Origin: Flavobacterium sp. | Lineage (GTDB): Bacteria > Bacteroidota > Bacteroidia > Flavobacteriales > Flavobacteriaceae | Reading direction: 5' to 3' | DNA: 64,000 nucleotides | Assembly (NCBI RefSeq): GCF_035195345.1 | Contig: NZ_CP136574.1 | Span: forward strand, 372,001 to 436,000 | Shown here: piece after piece, positions 60,312 to 64,000 of the stretch | How the letters are laid out: every line of letters begins with the position of its first letter | How positions within the stretch are numbered: position 1 is the first letter of the stretch | Made by a program: the position numbers and the translations under genes | The notes under the pieces: model-generated | The model's input: the letters and a program-made list of their open reading frames with translations, nothing else | Databases searched by the model: none | Told to the model about the DNA's origin: nothing

Positions 60312-61526
60312 ATGAAGCAGTTAGTCATCATAGGAGCCGTTTGGCCAGAACCAACTTCAACAGCAGCTGGAAGCAGAATGTTGCAACTCATTTCTTTGTT
60401 TCAAAAGCAAGATTATGAAATTACGTTTTTGTGTTCGGCTTCAAAGTCGGATTTTTCGTTTGATTTGAATCAGATTTCGGTCAAAACCAAAGCAATTCAA
60501 TTAAATGATAGTTCTTTTGATGCTGAAATTAAATCATTGAATCCCGATGCCGTGTTATTTGACCGATTCATGATTGAAGAACAATACGGTTGGCGCGTGT
60601 TGGAAAATTGTCCAAATGCTTTACGAGTTTTAGACACTGAAGATTTACATTTTTTACGAAAAGCCAGAGAAATTGCCTTCAAACAAAATCGGGAATTGGT
60701 TTTTGAAGATTATATTTCCGATGTTTTTAAACGCGAAATGGCTTCCATTTATAGATGCGATTTGACGTTGTTGATTTCAGAATATGAAATGCAATTGTCC
60801 ACTGAAACATTCAAAATTGATGCTTCTCTTTTGTTTTATTTACCTTTTTTATCAGAAGAAATTCAAACAAATATTCCTTCATTTGAAGAACGAAACCATT
60901 TTGTAAGTATTGGTAACTTTTTGCACGAACCCAATTGGCAAACCGTTTTAGCCTTAAAAAAATGTTGGAAATCAATTAAAAAGCAACTTCCCGAAGCTGA
61001 ACTTCATATTTATGGCGCTTATGTTTCGGAAAAAGCCAAGCAACTTCATAACGAAAAAGAAGGTTTTTTAATTAAAGGAAGAGCCGAAAGTGTCTTAGAT
61101 GTGTATTCGAAAGCTAAAACTTTGTTAGCACCAATACCTTACGGAGCTGGTTTAAAAGGCAAATTATTTGAAGCCATGCAATTGGGATTACCATCTGTAA
61201 CGACCAAAATGGGCGCCGAAGCAATGAACGGAAATATAGATTGGAATGGATTCATCACTTCAGATGAAGCTGATTTTATAGAAAAAGCTATCGAATTATA
61301 TACTAATAAAAACGTTTGGGAAACTGCTCAAAAAAATGGTTATAAAATCATTGAAAAGCGTTTCAAAAAGGAATTATATCAAACTGATTTTATGAATGAA
61401 GTAGAAAATCTTCAGGAACATTTAAATGCACATCGCAACCAAAACTTCTTGGGACAAATCTTGCAACATCAAAGTTTACAAAGCACTAAATATATGAGCA
61501 AGTGGATTGAAGCGAAGAATAGTTGA
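60312..61526 (+). CDS. GT-B family glycosyltransferase
   Basis: The 404-residue protein opens MKQLVIIGAVWPEPTSTAAG. It has a two-domain GT-B arrangement, with the donor-binding half showing FVSIGNFLHEPNWQ, FLIKGRAESVLDVY, APIPYGAGLKGKLFEAMQLG and PSVTTKMGAEAM. It belongs to the family 1/4 type. Start at 60312 is set by the promoter; the longer frame reads through the microsatellite. No sugar-biosynthesis or export genes adjoin, so the target glycan is unknown. The repeat arrays in front may make expression variable. Confidence 0.85.
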   Translation: MKQLVIIGAVWPEPTSTAAGSRMLQLISLFQKQDYEITFLCSASKSDFSFDLNQISVKTKAIQLNDSSFDAEIKSLNPDAVLFDRFMIEEQYGWRVLENCPNALRVLDTEDLHFLRKAREIAFKQNRELVFEDYISDVFKREMASIYRCDLTLLISEYEMQLSTETFKIDASLLFYLPFLSEEIQTNIPSFEERNHFVSIGNFLHEPNWQTVLALKKCWKSIKKQLPEAELHIYGAYVSEKAKQLHNEKEGFLIKGRAESVLDVYSKAKTLLAPIPYGAGLKGKLFEAMQLGLPSVTTKMGAEAMNGNIDWNGFITSDEADFIEKAIELYTNKNVWETAQKNGYKIIEKRFKKELYQTDFMNEVENLQEHLNAHRNQNFLGQILQHQSLQSTKYMSKWIEAKNS

Positions 61527-61584
61527 CAGTCGCAGTATTCAGTCACAATATATAACTGAACAATGAGACTGAGACTGCAAACTT

Positions 61585-62166
61585 TTACCCATGAATAGTC
61601 TCAGATTTTCCGTAGCTTTCAATCACTTTTGCTTCAAATTCTAACCATTCTTCCCAACGTTTTTTAACGTCGTAACCTTCTTCTGCTAATTCGTGAGCAA
61701 ATTGTAAAAATGAAGTATAATGATTGGCTTCAGAAATCATTAATTCTCTGTAAAAAACAGCTAATTCTTCGTCTTTAATATTATCAGAAAGGACTTTAAA
61801 ACGTTCGCAACTTCTAGCTTCAATCATCGCTGCAAATAACATACGCTCCACAATTAAATGCTTGCGATTTCCTGGTTTCATGAATTTGAATAAATCATTT
61901 ACATAACTGTCTTTACGTTCACGACCTAAAACCCAACCACGCGCTTTGATAATTTTATGCACTTGCTCAAAATGATCCATTTCTTCTTTTGCAATTTTTG
62001 TCAACTCGGTCGTTACCTCTGTAAATTCAGGTAACATATTGATTAACATAATGGCATTGGAAGAAGCTTTTAATTCACACCAAGCATGATCGGTTAGAAT
62101 TTCTTCTAAATTTCCTTCAGCAATGTTAGCCCATCTTGGGTCGGTTGGTAATTTTAAACGAAACAT
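61585..62166 (-). CDS. miaE: tRNA-(ms2io6A)-hydroxylase MiaE-like protein
   Basis: The 193-residue four-helix diiron protein has ILTDHAWCELKASSNAIMLI, TKIAKEEMDHFEQVHKII and LMISEANHYTSFLQFAHELA. These give two ExxH-type diiron half-sites with bridging Glu. This family hydroxylates the isopentenyl group of ms2io6A37 in tRNA. A general ferritin-like role cannot be excluded without an alignment, but the motifs agree with MiaE. Confidence 0.88.
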   Translation of the reverse strand: MFRLKLPTDPRWANIAEGNLEEILTDHAWCELKASSNAIMLINMLPEFTEVTTELTKIAKEEMDHFEQVHKIIKARGWVLGRERKDSYVNDLFKFMKPGNRKHLIVERMLFAAMIEARSCERFKVLSDNIKDEELAVFYRELMISEANHYTSFLQFAHELAEEGYDVKKRWEEWLEFEAKVIESYGKSETIHG

Positions 62167-62206
62167 TTTATAGATGATTTAAGATTACAAAAATAGCTTA
62201 TTTGTG

Positions 62207-62659
62207 TCAATCTTTAAAAGAAATCACAATCCATAATTCCTTTGTTTTTGCATTTAAAATTGCATGATAATTATTGGAGTATCTTGCTTCACTTTTAGAA
62301 TAAAAATTATCAATTCCTTTTTTAAAAGGATTATTATTTCCAGTATAATTTAAATCTAAATAATCTTCTAAATTAGAAGTTTTCAATTTAGAGAATTTGT
62401 TTAAACTACAGTATTCATTTATGTTTACATCTTTATCAAACTTAAAATAAACTGATTTTTCATTTTTTACATCATCATAATTACAATTTGAACTTTCGAC
62501 CGAAGGAATATTAATTCCAACATTAATTTCAATATTATCAATGTTGGCAAATTCGCAATTTCTCTGATTATTAATAGTTGAAATAAAAGTTTTAAAACTA
62601 AAAAACATAATTGACATAAAGGCAATAACAACAAGTGCAATTAATAAGTTTCTTTTCAT
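62207..62659 (-). CDS. Hypothetical exported or membrane-anchored protein
   Basis: The product is about 150 residues from the ATG at 62659 (MKRNLLIALVVIAFMSIMFFSF), one N-terminal helix that may be a signal or anchor. A Cys/Asn-rich domain with paired cysteines (NQRNCEF, SSNCNYDD, NEYCSLNKF) follows. A longer in-frame Met 13 codons upstream is less typical and would put charged residues before the helix. No family recognised. It lies 8 bases from the end of menC's stop if the longer start is used, and the two are on the same strand. Confidence 0.65.
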   Translation of the reverse strand: MKRNLLIALVVIAFMSIMFFSFKTFISTINNQRNCEFANIDNIEINVGINIPSVESSNCNYDDVKNEKSVYFKFDKDVNINEYCSLNKFSKLKTSNLEDYLDLNYTGNNNPFKKGIDNFYSKSEARYSNNYHAILNAKTKELWIVISFKD

Positions 62660-62706
62660 AATTATGACTTTATTTCCATAAAAACGTAGAAAAAACATAA
62701 AAAGTA

Positions 62707-63753
62707 TTAAGCCAATCCTAAATTAGAAATATCCCAATTCTTAGCAGGATTATACTGAATATGTCCGTTTTCAATTTCTAGTGGGCAATCGAAGTTATTC
62801 GTGTACAAACCACCGGTTCCTAAACCTTGTGGCATAGGATTATTTAAGGTAAAAGTAAATTGGGTTATCGCATTCAATCCAATATTACTTTCTAAAGCAG
62901 AAGTAATCCACCAACCGATATTTAAACTTTCAGCAATAGAAATCCATTCTAAAGTTCCTTTAAAACCTCCAACTAAACTAGGCTTTAAAATGATGTATTG
63001 TGGTTGAATTTCAGAGAGTATTTCTTTCTTATTTTCGATTCCAAGCACGCCAATTAATTCTTCATCTAGAGCAATAGGAAAAGGAGCTGACTTACACAGT
63101 TTTGCCATATTATCAGTGTGGCTTTTAGGTATAGGCTGTTCTATACTATGTAATTCAAATTCAGATAATTGATTTAATTTATTTAAAGCTTCATTTAAAC
63201 CAAAAGCACCATTTGCATCTACACGAATTTCAATGGTTTTAGCATCAAAATTTTGACGAATAAATCGCAATAATCCTAATTCTTTTTCAAAATCGATTGC
63301 TCCAATTTTTAGTTTTATACACGAAAATCCTTGTGCTAATTTTTCTTCGATTTGGGTTTTCATGAAAGACTCCTCTCCCATCCAAACCAAACCATTTATC
63401 AACATATTTTTTTTACCTTTTGTAAATTCTGAAGGAAACAAATCGAATGATGTTTTTGAAGCTAAAGATAAAAATGCCATTTCCACGCCAAATTGAATCG
63501 AAGGAAATGCTACTAATTCGTCCCACAATTTATCTTTTCCTAAATGAATATTTTGACAAACCCATTGTAATTTCTCCTCGTAATCAGGTCGATCATCAAA
63601 TGAAAGCGTTCTCAAAATACCACACTCACCTATTCCTGTTTTACCATTTTCTTCCAATAGTAAAAACCAAGTTTCTTTCTCTGTCATCACGCCTCGAGAA
63701 GTGCCGCTTGGGCGTTTGAAATTAAGGATGTATTTTTTATAGGTTGCTTTCAT
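62707..63753 (-). CDS. menC: o-Succinylbenzoate synthase
   Basis: The 348-residue enolase-superfamily enzyme has the N-terminal KRPSGTSRGVMTEKETWFLL. It has the catalytic KLKIGAIDF Lys pair near residues 146-148, then VDANGAFG, EQPIPKSHT and ALDEELIGV, which are the metal and acid-base positions. It dehydrates SHCHC to o-succinylbenzoate for menaquinone. Length is normal for Bacteroidota. It stands away from menF and menE in this window. An N-acylamino acid racemase is the usual confounder, but menE supports MenC. Confidence 0.88.
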   Translation of the reverse strand: MKATYKKYILNFKRPSGTSRGVMTEKETWFLLLEENGKTGIGECGILRTLSFDDRPDYEEKLQWVCQNIHLGKDKLWDELVAFPSIQFGVEMAFLSLASKTSFDLFPSEFTKGKKNMLINGLVWMGEESFMKTQIEEKLAQGFSCIKLKIGAIDFEKELGLLRFIRQNFDAKTIEIRVDANGAFGLNEALNKLNQLSEFELHSIEQPIPKSHTDNMAKLCKSAPFPIALDEELIGVLGIENKKEILSEIQPQYIILKPSLVGGFKGTLEWISIAESLNIGWWITSALESNIGLNAITQFTFTLNNPMPQGLGTGGLYTNNFDCPLEIENGHIQYNPAKNWDISNLGLA

Positions 63754-63794
63754 AAGTTAATGTGTCAATTTTCAATTTGAAAATGTGCCAATGG

Positions 63795-64000
63795 TTATAA
63801 TCGTTTTCTTAGTAGTTCTATTAATTTTAAAATTCCAGCTTTAGTTCCCTCGAAATAATCTTCTTTTTTAAAGTATGGAATAATTTCATTTCGAATAATT
63901 TTAGCTGTTTCATCATCAGATAAAAATAGTACTATTCCATCTCCATTTTGAATTCTAATTTTTAGATATCCTTTAGAAATGGCTATTAAAATTCCATTTG
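63795..64000 (-). CDS. TPM-domain protein, C-terminal part
   Basis: The frame runs off the right edge and ends in TAA at 63795-63797, so the N-terminus is missing. The visible residues include NGILIAISKGYLKIRI, GIVLFLSDDETAKIIRNE and KEDYFEGTKAGI. They match the end of the TPM (YgcG/DUF1517-like) domain, a repair or stress-related fold of poorly known activity. It is separated from menC by 41 bases. Confidence 0.7.
   Translation of the reverse strand, partial: NGILIAISKGYLKIRIQNGDGIVLFLSDDETAKIIRNEIIPYFKKEDYFEGTKAGILKLIELLRKRL

Overview
The window is AT-rich chromosomal DNA from a member of the Bacteroidota, almost certainly a Flavobacterium or close relative. The evidence is the phylum-type promoter signature (TTTG, about 19-22 bases, TAnnTTTG) ahead of many genes, type IX secretion (T9SS) cargo with C-terminal sorting domains, a CarboxypepD_reg-type TonB-dependent receptor, short Bacteroidota-style MenE and MenC, a GldL-like membrane hairpin, and bacillithiol genes (BshB1, YtxJ). 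Most of the window is housekeeping DNA. I see no prophage, insertion sequence, CRISPR array or integrated island.

Layout. 1-2.6 kb (minus strand): start of bshB1, isochorismate synthase, a hotdog thioesterase and two unknown genes. 2.6-5.6 kb: a sulfide-detoxification-like operon (Crp/Fnr regulator, TauE/SafE transporter, metallo-beta-lactamase/double-rhodanese protein). 5.7-12.5 kb: YbaB, a second TauE, threonine aldolase, prfB with a programmed +1 frameshift, lpxD, a YiaA/B protein and an acyl-CoA carboxylase beta subunit. 12.6-13.1 kb: a ParE-like toxin-antitoxin pair. 13.1-19.6 kb: a long RluA-type pseudouridine synthase, a T9SS cargo protein, an M1 peptidase, menE and a CPBP protease. 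19.7-24.9 kb: ArsC-like protein, TonB receptor, a retropepsin-RimK fusion, a mini GldL-like protein and DUF421. 24.9-28.7 kb: hutH, gcvT, yebC. 28.7-35.9 kb: a repeat-rich stretch around a 1203-residue FG-GAP T9SS protein, tRNA-Ser(UGA), a possible degenerate caspase/CHAT-fold protein and YtxJ. 35.9-46.4 kb: SelO, YaaA, a TPR protein, gyrA, clpC, a degraded TonB-receptor 3' end and CorA. 46.5-53.5 kb: hutI, crcB, a coiled-coil protein, hutG, DEAD helicase, EttA. 53.5-64 kb: holA, a four-helix-bundle protein, an HsdR_N-like protein, GT2, OmpA lipoprotein, tandem YkgJ paralogues, NUDIX, two 7-base microsatellites before a glycosyltransferase, MiaE, menC and the end of a TPM-domain gene.

Shared pathways. 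Four menaquinone genes (menF, menI-like, menE, menC) are scattered over three loci. Three of the four histidine-degradation genes (hutH, hutI, hutG) lie at two loci, and urocanase is absent. Bacillithiol synthesis (bshB1) and use (ytxJ) are both represented.

The most interesting non-genic features are: a family of degenerate intergenic repeats in at least seven segments; a compound tandem/inverted repeat at 28.75-28.98 kb; a 65-base copy (59/65 identical) of the TonB-receptor 3' end placed after clpC; back-to-back heptanucleotide arrays before a glycosyltransferase; and two genes whose -7 box ends four bases before the ATG, which predicts leaderless mRNAs. I did not find a clearly new multi-gene system.
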